From assembly GCA_963795665.1 (NCBI GenBank), contig CAWCIP010000008.1:1-64000 (forward strand): a stretch of DNA of 64,000 bases. The letters run 5' to 3'. Of this stretch, positions 34,177-42,773 are shown in pieces. Made by a program: the position numbers and the translations under genes. The first letter of the stretch is position 1. Each line of letters opens with the position of its first letter. The notes below the pieces were generated by a model that worked only from the letters and a program-made list of their open reading frames with translations, searched no databases and had not been told where the DNA came from. The DNA comes from DASUPK01 sp963795665 (GTDB lineage: Bacteria; Actinomycetota; Thermoleophilia; Solirubrobacterales; 70-9).

Positions 34177-34698
34177 TCAGAAGCTGTAGGGGATCAGGTC
34201 GGTGTCGCGCGGGAGGGCCCACTTGTCGGGGTCCTCGTGGTCGTAGGGCTTCGTGGGGCAGTTGATGAACAGCGCGTCGGTCGTGCCGACGTTCTGCACC
34301 GCGTGCCAGACAGCGGGCGGGATCACGAGAAGGGCTCGATTTTGGTCGCCGAAATGGAGCTCGTTGAGCAGCCCGCGGGTCGGCGACCCCTCGCGGTCGT
34401 CGTAAAGCACGATCTTGGCGGTTCCCAGCGAGAAGAAGAGGCGGTCGCTGTAGGTCCGGTGGAGCACGAAGCCCTTGATCTGCCCAGGCCTGATCGTGAT
34501 CTGGTAGACGTAGACGAGCGGCTCGTCGCTCAGGTTCCACGCCGGGTTGAAGACCTCGCAGAGCGAGCCGCGCTCATCGGGGTGCGTGACCGCCTGGCGC
34601 CAGAGGACGCCGTCGATCAGCGGTTCCAGCCGCTCACCCTCTTTGGTGACCGTCTGCTCGAACTTCCGCGCGGCCTTCAGGCTCGGGACCTGTGGCAC
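34177..34698 (-). CDS. RmlC-like cupin (dTDP-4-dehydrorhamnose 3,5-epimerase family)
   Basis: 173 residues from a GTG. Matches the dTDP-sugar isomerase family: AVTHPDERGSLCEVFNPAW (R-G-x-x-x-E/E-x-F), GQIKGFVLHRTYSDRLFFSLGTAKIVLYDDREGSPTRG (catalytic His region H-R) and LLVIPPAVWHAVQNVG (P-P-x-x-W-H). In classical RmlC the motif before the His is G-x-x-R-G-L-H; here it is GFVLHR, so the enzyme could be a related keto-isomerase or a non-catalytic cupin. Probably makes a nucleotide sugar for the glycan locus, of which it is the last gene. Confidence 0.78.
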   Translation of the reverse strand: MPQVPSLKAARKFEQTVTKEGERLEPLIDGVLWRQAVTHPDERGSLCEVFNPAWNLSDEPLVYVYQITIRPGQIKGFVLHRTYSDRLFFSLGTAKIVLYDDREGSPTRGLLNELHFGDQNRALLVIPPAVWHAVQNVGTTDALFINCPTKPYDHEDPDKWALPRDTDLIPYSF

Positions 34699-34792
34699 CC
34701 CATCCGAACCATCGCCACCGTTCGAGACAGCTCTCCCTTTTGAAGCTTGCTCGATGCGCCCATCCTAATCCGGCCCGGGGGCCCACGTCCAC

Positions 34793-34798
34793 TAGTTT
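34793..34798 (+). promoter_or_regulatory. Putative -10 element (TAGTTT) of leaderless mec
   Basis: TAGTTT ends 8 nt before the ATG at 34807. It supports this ATG over the in-frame TTG at 34747, which would place the element inside the coding region. Confidence 0.45.
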
Positions 34799-34806
34799 CT
34801 CCATCG

Positions 34807-35199
34807 ATGAGGGTCTCTCGCCCGATCTACGAGGAGCTGCTGGCGCACGCCCGCGAGGAGGCGCCGAACGAGTGCTGCGGGCTGATCGGCGGCTTGGACG
34901 GGGTCGCCAAGACCGTCTACCGCGCGCGCAACGCCGAGGCCAGCCCCCTGCGCTACAACCTCGATCCCCAGGACCAGTTCCGGATCATGACCGAGATGGA
35001 CGAGAGGGGGGAGGAGCTGTCGGCGATCTACCACTCACACACCGCGAGTCCCGCCTACCCCTCGCAGACCGACATCAACCTGGCGTCCTATCCCGACGCG
35101 CTCTACCTGATCGTCTCGCTGGCGGACGGGGAGAAGGACCTCCGCGGCTACCGCATCACGGACGGCGAGGTCACCGAGGTGGACCTCGCCATCGATTGA
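34807..35199 (+). CDS. mec: Mec-like JAMM/MPN zinc metalloprotease, CysO-cysteine peptidase
   Basis: 130 residues. Complete JAMM+ motif: Glu22 (NECCG), His76-x-His78, Ser86 and Asp89 (HSH...PSQTD). Mec removes the new cysteine from the CysO-Cys adduct in the CysM pathway; a single-domain JAMM protein of this length fits. The family also includes carriers' proteases for other ubiquitin-like proteins, but cysO and cysM in the same window argue for Mec. A zinc-ribbon membrane protein follows 13 bp later. Confidence 0.88.
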   Translation: MRVSRPIYEELLAHAREEAPNECCGLIGGLDGVAKTVYRARNAEASPLRYNLDPQDQFRIMTEMDERGEELSAIYHSHTASPAYPSQTDINLASYPDALYLIVSLADGEKDLRGYRITDGEVTEVDLAID

Positions 35200-35212
35200 G
35201 CCGGGGTCACCG

Positions 35213-35722
35213 ATGACCGAGTCCGCGGGGCCGCTGGTCTGCCCGCGCTGCGCGCTTGCGCATCCGATGAGCGAGCGATTCTGCCGCAACTGCGGGATGC
35301 CGCTGGTCTACGCCGGCACGCGGGAGGAGGAGCCGATCACCGCGGCGCACGAGCGGGCGCGTAAGGTGCGCCCGCAGTACGCCAGGGGGGACCTGAAGCG
35401 GGTAACGGGGGCCCGCAGCCTTGCCGACGGCGAGCTGATCCAGTCGATCCTGCTCGATCAGGGGATCCCGTCGATGCTTCGACGGGCGCGTGGCTTCGAC
35501 GTGCCGGACTTCCTCGCTGCGGGACCGCGCGACGTGCTGGTCCCGGAGTCCGGCTACGAGGCGGCGCGCGAGGTGCTTGCCGGGACCGAAATGCTCACCG
35601 CCGAAAGCCCGACCGACTCAATGCCCGGGATCGGTTCGCCAGCGCGGCTCGCGGTTGGCCTCATTGCCGCCGTTGGAGTCGGCGCCCTGATCGTCTATCT
35701 CTTCTATCTCGCGTTCGGGTGA
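35213..35722 (+). CDS. Zinc-ribbon protein with DUF2007-like domain and C-terminal membrane helix
   Basis: 169 residues. N-terminal four-cysteine zinc ribbon (CPRCALAHPMSERFCRNCG), a middle domain RSLADGELIQSILLDQGIPSMLRRARGF...RDVLVPESGYEAAREVL that looks like the 'putative signal-transducing' DUF2007 fold, and a single C-terminal helix ARLAVGLIAAVGVGALIVYLFYLAF. Starts 13 bp after mec and is probably co-transcribed. No enzymatic residues seen. Overlaps the convergent gene by 105 bp. Confidence 0.75.
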   Translation: MTESAGPLVCPRCALAHPMSERFCRNCGMPLVYAGTREEEPITAAHERARKVRPQYARGDLKRVTGARSLADGELIQSILLDQGIPSMLRRARGFDVPDFLAAGPRDVLVPESGYEAAREVLAGTEMLTAESPTDSMPGIGSPARLAVGLIAAVGVGALIVYLFYLAFG

Positions 35723-36610
35723 CCGGCGATGACGCGGCGGCGAAGTTCGTGGCCGCCGCCTGATGCCGGGATCGAAGCCGAAGTCGGGCGGGGAGCCGAG
35801 ACCCAGGTCGAGGTCCGGCCGCTCCAGCGCCTCGCTCAGGGAAGACTCCTCGAGGGACTCGGACTGCGGATAGAGGATCTCGTCGAGGTGCATCCTCCAG
35901 GCACGCTCGATGTCGCGCATGCGAGCCTCGAAGGCAAGTTCCAGGTTGCCTCGCGGACCCGCGCGGTGGAGGCGCGATGCCATCCGGACGCAGGCGTCCG
36001 GCCCCGCGTGTCGGTCGAGCAGGTCGAACACGGTGCCGCCGAGGATCAGGGCGTCGCGCCGGGTGGGCGGGAAGGCCGGGCGATCGCCCTCGCGCAGCCT
36101 GGTGATCACCGCCGCCCGGTAGAAGGAGGTCTGGCTGCTGAAGTACTGCGCCGCCCCCTCGACCAGCCAGGCCCAGCGCAGATAGGTGATGAAGCGCCGC
36201 GGTGTCCACATCGGCGGGAGGGCGGTGTTGTTGGCCGCCAGGACGATCTGGCAGTACATCCGCTCGGCGGTGCCGCGCAGGGCGCGCAGTGAATCCTCCC
36301 CGGCCGAGCGCCGCTCCATCCAGGAGTCGTTCAGCGTGTGGATCTCGCCGGCCATCGGCCAGCCCGCCAGGTAGCGCCGCGCCGCCGGCGCGGCCGACCA
36401 GCGCACCGCGGGCAGCAGCGGGTGCGCCATCGAGAGCCAGGCCGGGTTGTCGTGGAGGATGACCGTGACCGCCCCCGGCACCTGATCGAAGCGATCCTCG
36501 AGGCGCAGCCGGAGGTCCTCGAGCGAGTCGAGCACCCGGTGAGCGCAGGCGAGATCGGCGTCGTCGTGGCGCGCGGTGAAGCTCAGCGAATCGGTCTCGA
36601 TCCAGGTCAT
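35618..36610 (-). CDS. Hypothetical protein resembling peptidase-MA-like proteins without HExxH
   Basis: 330 residues. The N-terminal 200 residues have the outline of gluzincin 'peptidase MA-like' proteins: SLSFTARHDDADLACAHRVLDSLEDLRLRLEDRF, VTVILHDNPAWL, WMERRSAGEDSLRALRGTAERMY and WAWLVEGAAQYFSSQTSFY (where W-x-x-E-G-x-A-x-Y-F normally follows the zinc site). No HExxH is present where expected, so it is probably not an active protease. The C-terminal 90 residues are charged and disordered. The last 105 bp overlap the convergent zinc-ribbon gene. Confidence 0.6.
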   Translation of the reverse strand: MTWIETDSLSFTARHDDADLACAHRVLDSLEDLRLRLEDRFDQVPGAVTVILHDNPAWLSMAHPLLPAVRWSAAPAARRYLAGWPMAGEIHTLNDSWMERRSAGEDSLRALRGTAERMYCQIVLAANNTALPPMWTPRRFITYLRWAWLVEGAAQYFSSQTSFYRAAVITRLREGDRPAFPPTRRDALILGGTVFDLLDRHAGPDACVRMASRLHRAGPRGNLELAFEARMRDIERAWRMHLDEILYPQSESLEESSLSEALERPDLDLGLGSPPDFGFDPGIRRRPRTSPPRHRRSPEREIEEIDDQGADSNGGNEANREPRWRTDPGH

Positions 36611-36653
36611 GTCGACCCGTCGGCTGGGTTTGTGGCCGACGGTGATGCTGAGG

Positions 36654-37535
36654 CTACTCGCGGGCTCGGGCGCGCTCGAGATCCAGCTCCGTCTCGACGC
36701 CCATCCCGATCAGCGCCCGGTGCGCCTCCTCCAGGCTGCCGGCGGGCGAGACCGCGGTGGCGAGGGGCACCGCCGACTTGGCCGCCGGGACAGGGTCGAA
36801 GAAGAACGTGAGCGCGCCCAGTGGAGTGAGCTCGACGGTTCGCCTGCCACCTCGGATCGGGAAGCGGCCGCGCTCGCCTCTGGCGCAGCGCACGGCGTTC
36901 AGGCTCGCCTCGGTCGGGACGACCTCGGCTGCCGAGGCGACCAGCTCGCAGGCGTGCGGGGTGAGCCCCCAGGCGCCCAGCAGAGCGTCGGCGGTCTGGA
37001 GGGCGGTGATTCGCTCGAGCACCTCGTCGGGGGTGAGCTCGCCGTCGCAGCCGGGCCCGTAGACGGCCCCGACCACCTCGCTCTGCCTGGCGAGGAACAG
37101 CCCGGCCGCCAGCACGATCGCGTCGCACAGCGGGCTGGCGAGGCCGGGCTCGTCACCATGGGCGAGCACGTCTCCGCCCACGTCGAGCAGGACGATCGCG
37201 TCGCAACCGAGCTCGGTTGCCGCCTCTGCCAAGCCGCCGGCGAGGGCCTGAGGTCCTCCGGTGATGTCGAGCAGCAGGACCGGTTTCCCGAGGTGGGCGG
37301 CCATCCGCGACTCCGAGAACTCGACGCCGTCGAGCGTGGTCGTCGACCCCTCGGTGAGGACCGCGGCGGAGCCGCATGGGCGCCCGCCGCGGATCTGATC
37401 GAGCGAGCGGGGGCCCGGGCGCGGATCGATCGGCGAGCGCTCCCAGGCGACCCCGCCGAGCACCCACTCCGTGCCCAGGCCATCGAGCAGGTCGGTGACG
37501 CCGAGGGCGCCGACCACGTCGCCTCCGCCGCCCAT
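36654..37535 (-). CDS. DUF1152 family protein
   Basis: About 293 residues. Matches DUF1152: GGGGDVVGALGVTDLL at the very N-terminus, VLLLDITGGPQALAGGLAEAATELGCDAIVLLDVGGDVLAHGDEPGLASPLCDAIVLAA, and VYGPGCDGELTPDEVLERI. The family is of unknown function with a Rossmann-like fold. The ATG at 37535 cuts off the first strand: upstream codons read RRALLIG, and the frame is open back to a CTG at 37583 directly after the TAA of the preceding gene. The true start may be that CTG. Convergent or overlapping genes do not explain this. Confidence 0.7.
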   Translation of the reverse strand: MGGGGDVVGALGVTDLLDGLGTEWVLGGVAWERSPIDPRPGPRSLDQIRGGRPCGSAAVLTEGSTTTLDGVEFSESRMAAHLGKPVLLLDITGGPQALAGGLAEAATELGCDAIVLLDVGGDVLAHGDEPGLASPLCDAIVLAAGLFLARQSEVVGAVYGPGCDGELTPDEVLERITALQTADALLGAWGLTPHACELVASAAEVVPTEASLNAVRCARGERGRFPIRGGRRTVELTPLGALTFFFDPVPAAKSAVPLATAVSPAGSLEEAHRALIGMGVETELDLERARARE

Positions 37536-37583
37536 GCCGATCAGCAGGGCTCGCCGGCTGTCTCTAAGGGCCTGGAGTGGCAG

Positions 37584-38210
37584 TTAGGCAGGTACCAGGT
37601 CGCCCTGGCAGATCTCGCGGATCGATCCGGCGGCGCGCTCGAACTCCTCGTCGGCCATCACCGGCGTTCCCTCGAAGGGAAGATCGCGATCGATCTCGAC
37701 CCACGAGCGGCAGCCGTGGTGCTCGTCCTTGACGCGCACCGTGACGGGCCGCGGAATCCGGTGGACCCGCAGAAGCAGCACGTGCAGCGGATGGGTCCGC
37801 TTCCAAGCCAGACGCTTCTGGGCGTAGTCCGGGGTCCAGATGTGGAACGGCGTCAGCGCCTCGACCACGCGATGATCGTCGGTGGTGAAGTGATCGGTGA
37901 TCTCGGCCCAGCTGCGGATCCGCACCCGATCGGGCTGGGGGATGCCGCCGTCCTGGAGCAGCGCCCGGGGGGGCGGCTCCTCGTCGGGCCAGACACCCTC
38001 CTCGAGGGCGCGACGAAGCTCTGGATGGTGGGACTCGCGGACCAGGTCGTTCCGCTGGTGGTCGAAGGTCGGGTACAGGAAGAACTGGTCGTGCTCGACC
38101 TCGAAGTGCTTGTCGTCCTCGCGAATGCCGCCCTTGCGGAGAGCCACGAGCTGCTCGCCCTCGGCCAGCGCTCGCACGGTCACTGCCCACTCTTTCAACG
38201 CAATCGGCAT
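37584..38210 (-). CDS. DUF1802 family protein
   Basis: 208 residues. Family features: ALKEWAVTVRALAEGEQLVALRKGGIRED, HDQFFLYPTFDHQRNDLVRESHH, ALTPFHIWTPDYAQKRLAWKRTHPLHVLLLRVHRI and SWVEIDRDLPFEGTPVM. DUF1802 proteins are restriction-endonuclease-fold-like or of unknown activity; nothing more specific can be read. Upstream of the ATG are two tandem CTGACTTC repeats. Directly followed by the DUF1152 gene, so the two are likely one unit. Confidence 0.78.
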   Translation of the reverse strand: MPIALKEWAVTVRALAEGEQLVALRKGGIREDDKHFEVEHDQFFLYPTFDHQRNDLVRESHHPELRRALEEGVWPDEEPPPRALLQDGGIPQPDRVRIRSWAEITDHFTTDDHRVVEALTPFHIWTPDYAQKRLAWKRTHPLHVLLLRVHRIPRPVTVRVKDEHHGCRSWVEIDRDLPFEGTPVMADEEFERAAGSIREICQGDLVPA

Positions 38211-38215
38211 AGGTC

Positions 38216-38235
38216 TCAGGAAGTCAGGAAGTCAA
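38216..38235 (-). repeat. Tandem (T/C)TGACTTC repeats before the DUF1802 gene
   Basis: On the minus strand TTGACTTC is followed at once by CTGACTTC and CTGA, ending 6 bp from the ATG at 38210. The core is shared with the repeats at 4680-4705. The region 38211-38451 (241 bp) is less GC-rich than the rest and holds no gene I can support. Confidence 0.35.
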
Positions 38236-38451
38236 TCTGGTTCGGATCGCGAGGGGCGGGACGAACGATTTCGGCACCAAAGCCCCTCGGAGGCGCGCAG
38301 TCTAGACGACGAACTCGGCTTTGACAACCCTTGTGCCGCTTTGTCACAAACTCAGAGACTTAGTTGTAAGTACCGGATAGCCCATTCCCATGCGGTCCAC
38401 ATCCTGGTTGACCGGCCAATCGACGCAAGATGCGCAAATCGCAAAGAGGCG

Positions 38452-39957
38452 CTAACGATTCGGTTCGGGGCCGTACCCACCGCCCCCCGGGGTCTCGATC
38501 CGCAGCCGGTCGCCCGGCGCGAGCTCCCCCTCCGCCTTGGAGGGGATCGCCGTGCCGTTCAGCAGGTCGCGACCGGGCCGGCCGGGCTCACCGCCATCCC
38601 TTCCCTTCGGCGAGTGGCGCCGCCGCTCGGCGATCAGCGTGAAGCGCATCGGCTCGGTGGCCTCGAGCTCGCGGACTGTGCCGTCACCCCCGCGGTGGCG
38701 GCCCGCCCCGCCGCTCCCGCGCCTCACCGAGAGCTCCCTGACCAGCACCGGGTAATCCGTCTCGAGCGCCTCGATGGGGGTGTTGAGCGTGTTCGACATC
38801 GCCACGTGCTCCGCGCTCGGGCCATCCGCATCCACGCAGGCGCCCTGGCCGCCCCCGATCGTCTCGTAGTAGGTCCAGCCCTCGGCCGACAGGGTCACGT
38901 TGTTCATCGTGCCCTGTCCGTCGGCCCCGACCGGGGCGAAGCGCTCCATGGCGGCGAACACCAGGTCGGCGACCCGGCTCGAGGTCTCCACGTTGCCGCC
39001 GACGACGGCGGCCGGGGCCCGCGCGTTCAGCAGAGATCCCTCGGGGGCGGTGACCGTCACGGGTCGCCAGGCGCCCGCCGACGGCGGCGCGTCCGGATCG
39101 CAGACCACCCGAATCGCGTAGATGCAGGCGGCCTTGGTCACCGAGAGGGGGCAGTTGAGATTGCCGCGCACCTGCTCCGCGCTGCCCTCGAAGTCGAGCT
39201 CGAGCGAGTCGCCGCGGACGGCCGCTCGCACTCGCAGCCGGATGTCGCCGTCGCGTCCCTCGAGCAGATCCTCGGCGGTGCTCTCGCCGTCCGGCATCTC
39301 GGAGAGCGCGGCGCGGGTACGGCGCTCGGCGTAGTCCAGGATCTCGCCGGTGGCCGTGGCGAGCAGGTCGCGGCCGTGCCGGTCGGCGAGCTGCCGCAGG
39401 CGGCGGATGCCGGTCAGGTTCGCCGCGCGCTGGGCGCGCAGGTCGGCGAGGCGCTGGTCGGGGTTGCGCATCTGGTTCGCTAGGCCGCGCAGGACGTCGT
39501 CGTCGGCGCGGGTCGGCGGGATCACGACCCCCTCCTCGTCGAGGGTCACCGAGAGCGCGGGCATGCCCCCCGGGGTCGGGCCGCCGATGTCGGCGTGGTG
39601 TGCGCGGCTGGCGGCGAAGCCGAGCAGCTCCTGCTCGTGAAAAACGGGCGAGATCAGCGTGATGTCCGGCAGATGGGTGCCGCCGCGGTAGGGGTCGTTG
39701 AGGATCCAGAGGTCCCGGTCGTGGTGCTCCTCGTCGACGATCACCGCGACCGCGTCGGGCATCGAGCCCAGGTGCACCGGGATGTGCTCCGCCTGCATGA
39801 CCAGCTCGCCGGCGGGGTCGAACAGCGCCGTCGAGCAGTCTCGGCGCTCGGTGATGTTCGGCGAGTGCGCCGAGCGGATCAGCACGGCGCCCATTTCGTC
39901 GCAGGCGGCACGGAGCGCGCCGGTCATCACCTGGAGCTGGACGGGGTCGAGGCTCAT
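38452..39957 (-). CDS. hyuB: Hydantoinase B/oxoprolinase family subunit
   Basis: 501 residues. Typical HyuB: LDPVQLQVMTGALRAACDEMGAVLIRSAHSPNITERRDCSTALFD, HIPVHLGSMPDAV, WILNDPYRGGTHLPDITLISPVF, VTAPEGSLLNARAPAAVVGGNVETSSRVADLVFAA, GGGQGACVDADGPSAEHVAMSNTLNTPIEALETDYP. It forms an ATP-dependent amidohydrolase with HyuA for hydantoins, 5-oxoproline or lactams. Overlaps the HyuA stop by 4 bp. The true substrate cannot be told from sequence. Confidence 0.9.
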   Translation of the reverse strand: MSLDPVQLQVMTGALRAACDEMGAVLIRSAHSPNITERRDCSTALFDPAGELVMQAEHIPVHLGSMPDAVAVIVDEEHHDRDLWILNDPYRGGTHLPDITLISPVFHEQELLGFAASRAHHADIGGPTPGGMPALSVTLDEEGVVIPPTRADDDVLRGLANQMRNPDQRLADLRAQRAANLTGIRRLRQLADRHGRDLLATATGEILDYAERRTRAALSEMPDGESTAEDLLEGRDGDIRLRVRAAVRGDSLELDFEGSAEQVRGNLNCPLSVTKAACIYAIRVVCDPDAPPSAGAWRPVTVTAPEGSLLNARAPAAVVGGNVETSSRVADLVFAAMERFAPVGADGQGTMNNVTLSAEGWTYYETIGGGQGACVDADGPSAEHVAMSNTLNTPIEALETDYPVLVRELSVRRGSGGAGRHRGGDGTVRELEATEPMRFTLIAERRRHSPKGRDGGEPGRPGRDLLNGTAIPSKAEGELAPGDRLRIETPGGGGYGPEPNR

Positions 39958-41930
39958 CCGCGTTCCGCCTTGACGGTTCCCGACTCATCGACAGAGGCGC
40001 TCCACCCAGGCGGCAGGACCAGGGTCGCCTCCGGCAGCTCGAACACGCACGGGCCGGCGGCGTCGAACCCCGCCTCGGGCTCCCCGCGCAGCACCCGCGT
40101 CTTCACCCATTCGCCGTCGAAGCGCGCTTCGCGCTCGCCCTCGCTCAGCTTCCCGTCCGCGGCCGCCCGCGGGTGCGGCTCGGGTCCGGGCTCGAAGGCG
40201 GCGACCCGGATCGTGACCAGCTCCAGCCTGCCCTCGGGGTCCCGGTATCCGTAGCGCGCCTCGTGCTCGCGAGCGAAGTCCTCGGCGAGCTGAGCGGGAT
40301 CTGGGCGAGCCGGGCCCGGAATCGGCAGCTCGAATGCCTGGCCGCGGTAGCGCAGCTCGTAGACGACGTCCAGGTCGGCTTCCTCCATCCCGGCCCGGAG
40401 CGGCTTGCTGAGCGCGTCCACCTCGGAGGCAACGCGCTCGGCGGTGATCTCGTCGGCCGAGAGGAGCACAGTCCGGGCCGTGTCCCGCCGCCGCCCGGCG
40501 GCGATCAGCCCGAGGGCCGAGAGCACGCCGCTTGCCCGCGGGCAGACGATCCTCGAGATCTCGAGCTCACCCGCCAGCGCGGCGGCGTGCATCGGGCCCG
40601 CCCCGCCGAAGGGGAGCAGCGCGTAGTCGCGGGGGTCGATCCCGCGCTCCACGGTGACCACCCTCAGCGCGCGAATCATCTCCTGGTTCGCCACCCGGAT
40701 GATTCCCTCGGCCGTCTCGATCGCGTCGAGGCCGAGGTCCTCGGCGAGAGAGGCGATCGAGCTCCGCGCCGCGTCTTCGTCCAGCGCCACCCCTCCGGCG
40801 AGCTCCGAATCCCGCGAGAGATAGCCGAGCAGCAGATTGGCGTCTGTGACCGTCGGCTCGGTGCCGCCGCGGCCGTAGCAGGCGGGCCCCGGCTCGGCAC
40901 CGGCGGAGCGCGGCCCGACGCGAAGGGCTCCGCCGGCATCCCGCCAGCCGATCGAGCCGCCGCCGGCGCCGACGGTGTGCACGTCGACCATCGGGAGCTG
41001 CACGGGACGGCCATCGATCTCGCGGGAGTCGGTGCGGCGGACCTCGCCGCCGTCGACCACGCAGACGTCGCAGGAGGTGCCGCCCATGTCGATGCCGATG
41101 GCATCCGGGTTCCCCGCCTCCTTGGCCAGGAGGGCGGCCCCGACCGCGCCCCCGGCCGGGCCGGAGAGCACGCTCCAGGCTCCGGCTCGGGCGGCCTCCG
41201 CCGCCTCCGCCGTGCCTCCCGAGGAGCGCATCACCTCGGGCTCGGCGAGGCCGCGCTCGCGGCAGGCCTCCGCCAGGCTGGTCAGGTAGCGGCCGAGCAG
41301 GGGGGAGAGGTAGGCGTCGATGACCGTCGTCGAGAAGCGCTCGAATTCGCGGAACGCCGGCAGCACCTCGTGCGACGCCGAGACGTGCACGTCCGGCAGC
41401 GCCTCGCGCAGGGCGGAGGCGATGCGCGCCTCGTGCTCGGGTTCCCGGAAGGCGAACAACAGGCAGACCGCGATCGACTCGACCTCACCGCCGCGCAGTT
41501 CGCCGATGAGCCGCTCGATCTCGTCGTCGGTGAGCTTCTCGATCACGCCGGTGCGACCGACCCGCTCCGTCGCCTCGAAGCGGTCCTCGACCGCGACCAG
41601 CGGGCGTGGCCTGCCCCGGCAGGGGTGGTACAGGCTGGGGCGAGCCTGGCGGCCGATGTCGAGCAGGTCGGCGAAGCCGCGCGTCGCCACCAGCGCCGTG
41701 CGTGCACCCCGCTCCTCGAGCAGGGCATTGGTGCCCACCGTCATTCCGTGGGTGAACGCTTCGACCGCGCCGGGCTCGGCGCCGGCCCGCTCGAGCACCT
41801 CGTCGACCGCGGCGATCACCCCGCGCGACTGATCCTCGGGCGTGCTCGGGACCTTGGCGGTGTGCAGCCGATCGCCGTCGAGCAGCGTGGCGTCGGTGAA
41901 GGTCCCGCCGACGTCGACGCCGAGCAGCAT
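39954..41930 (-). CDS. hyuA: Hydantoinase A/oxoprolinase family subunit
   Basis: 658 residues. N-terminal Hydant_A_N: LLGVDVGGTFTDATLLDGDRLHTAKVPSTPEDQSRGV (acetate/hexokinase-type phosphate loop DxGGTFTD). Then a hydantoinase_A core: GPAGGAVGAALLAKEAGNPDAIGIDMGGTSCDVCVVDGG, VDVHTVGAGGGSIGW, LGYLSRD, LPFGGAGPMHAAALAGELEISRIVCPRASGVLSALGL, and a C-terminal domain. Leads the two-gene hyuAB unit, with a TAAGTT element 6 nt before the ATG. Confidence 0.92.
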   Translation of the reverse strand: MLLGVDVGGTFTDATLLDGDRLHTAKVPSTPEDQSRGVIAAVDEVLERAGAEPGAVEAFTHGMTVGTNALLEERGARTALVATRGFADLLDIGRQARPSLYHPCRGRPRPLVAVEDRFEATERVGRTGVIEKLTDDEIERLIGELRGGEVESIAVCLLFAFREPEHEARIASALREALPDVHVSASHEVLPAFREFERFSTTVIDAYLSPLLGRYLTSLAEACRERGLAEPEVMRSSGGTAEAAEAARAGAWSVLSGPAGGAVGAALLAKEAGNPDAIGIDMGGTSCDVCVVDGGEVRRTDSREIDGRPVQLPMVDVHTVGAGGGSIGWRDAGGALRVGPRSAGAEPGPACYGRGGTEPTVTDANLLLGYLSRDSELAGGVALDEDAARSSIASLAEDLGLDAIETAEGIIRVANQEMIRALRVVTVERGIDPRDYALLPFGGAGPMHAAALAGELEISRIVCPRASGVLSALGLIAAGRRRDTARTVLLSADEITAERVASEVDALSKPLRAGMEEADLDVVYELRYRGQAFELPIPGPARPDPAQLAEDFAREHEARYGYRDPEGRLELVTIRVAAFEPGPEPHPRAAADGKLSEGEREARFDGEWVKTRVLRGEPEAGFDAAGPCVFELPEATLVLPPGWSASVDESGTVKAERG

Positions 41931-41936
41931 CCAGCG

Positions 41937-41942
41937 AACTTA
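41937..41942 (-). promoter_or_regulatory. Putative -10 element (TAAGTT) of leaderless hyuA
   Basis: TAAGTT on the minus strand ends 6 nt before the ATG at 41930; the gap CGCTGG has no ribosome site. Confidence 0.45.
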
Positions 41943-41984
41943 TCGGAGCGCGGCCCGCCCGCCGGGACGCGCTCCCTCTTGTCG

Positions 41985-42608
41985 CTACTGCGCGGCGATT
42001 CCGATCGCCAGCGGGCGGACGAGCGCGGGCATCCAGGTCCAGCGGGCCTGTTCCACGGTCTCGACCCGGAGCTCGCTGTCGCGGAGCATGTCGACGGTCG
42101 CCCGATTCGCGTTGCAGCCTGCGGCGAACGCGTGCCACGGCCGGTGTAGCCGGTCCTGCCAGCGGGCCAGACGTCGCGAGTCCGACCGCACGTGCTCCAG
42201 AAAGAGCAGCTGCCCACCCGGCCGCAGGACCCTGGCGATCTCGTCGATCGCCTGGCGCGGTTCGTCGACCGTGCAGAGGACCAGCGTCGAGACCACGGTG
42301 TCGAAGCGGTCGTCCTCGAATGGGAGTCGTTCCGCATCAGCCGCCATCACCGAGGAGGGGGTCCCCGAGCGCTTTGCCCGCCGCTCGAGCCGGGCGGCCA
42401 TCGGCGGCGAGGGCTCGGTCAGGACCAGCTCCTCCAGACCGTCCGGGTAGTACCGGAGGTTGAGCCCGGTTCCGGCGCCGAGCTCGAGCACCTGTCCCTT
42501 CGCCTGACCGAGCAATTCGGCTCTTCGCCGCGCCATCCCGCCGCGCTCGCCCACCCACAGCAGCGGGTCATAGATCGCGCTGAAGACGCCTTCCCAGACC
42601 TTGCTCAT
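41985..42608 (-). CDS. Class I SAM-dependent methyltransferase (UbiE/METTL7-like)
   Basis: 207 residues. GQVLELGAGTGLNLRYYPDGLEELVLTEPSPPMAARLERRAKR (motif I plus the acidic residue), ADAERLPFEDDRFDTVVSTLVLCTVDEPRQAIDEIARVLRPGGQLLFLEHVRSD, and a C-terminal GCNANRATVDMLRDSELRVETVEQARW. The FxEHVRSD and GCxxNR strings are typical of thiol or small-molecule methyltransferases of the METTL7 type. Good AGAGGGG ribosome site upstream of the ATG at 42608. Stand-alone gene. Confidence 0.85.
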   Translation of the reverse strand: MSKVWEGVFSAIYDPLLWVGERGGMARRRAELLGQAKGQVLELGAGTGLNLRYYPDGLEELVLTEPSPPMAARLERRAKRSGTPSSVMAADAERLPFEDDRFDTVVSTLVLCTVDEPRQAIDEIARVLRPGGQLLFLEHVRSDSRRLARWQDRLHRPWHAFAAGCNANRATVDMLRDSELRVETVEQARWTWMPALVRPLAIGIAAQ

Positions 42609-42773
42609 GTCGCCCCTCTCGCTCGTGTGAACTTGTCACCGGTTCTACGAGGGGACGGGACGCCCCGGTTTGGCGAAGCAGTGTGCGGTGCGCCACAGAG
42701 CTCGCAGTCACTGCGCGGCGAGAGCCCCCAAGGGGTGGGGCCCTCCACCGATCTCTCACTCCCCAGGTTGTCC

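Noticed and set aside
38321..38350. TTGACA as a -35 box on the plus strand
   Set aside because: No acceptable -10 lies 16-18 bp downstream and the genes on both sides are on the minus strand.
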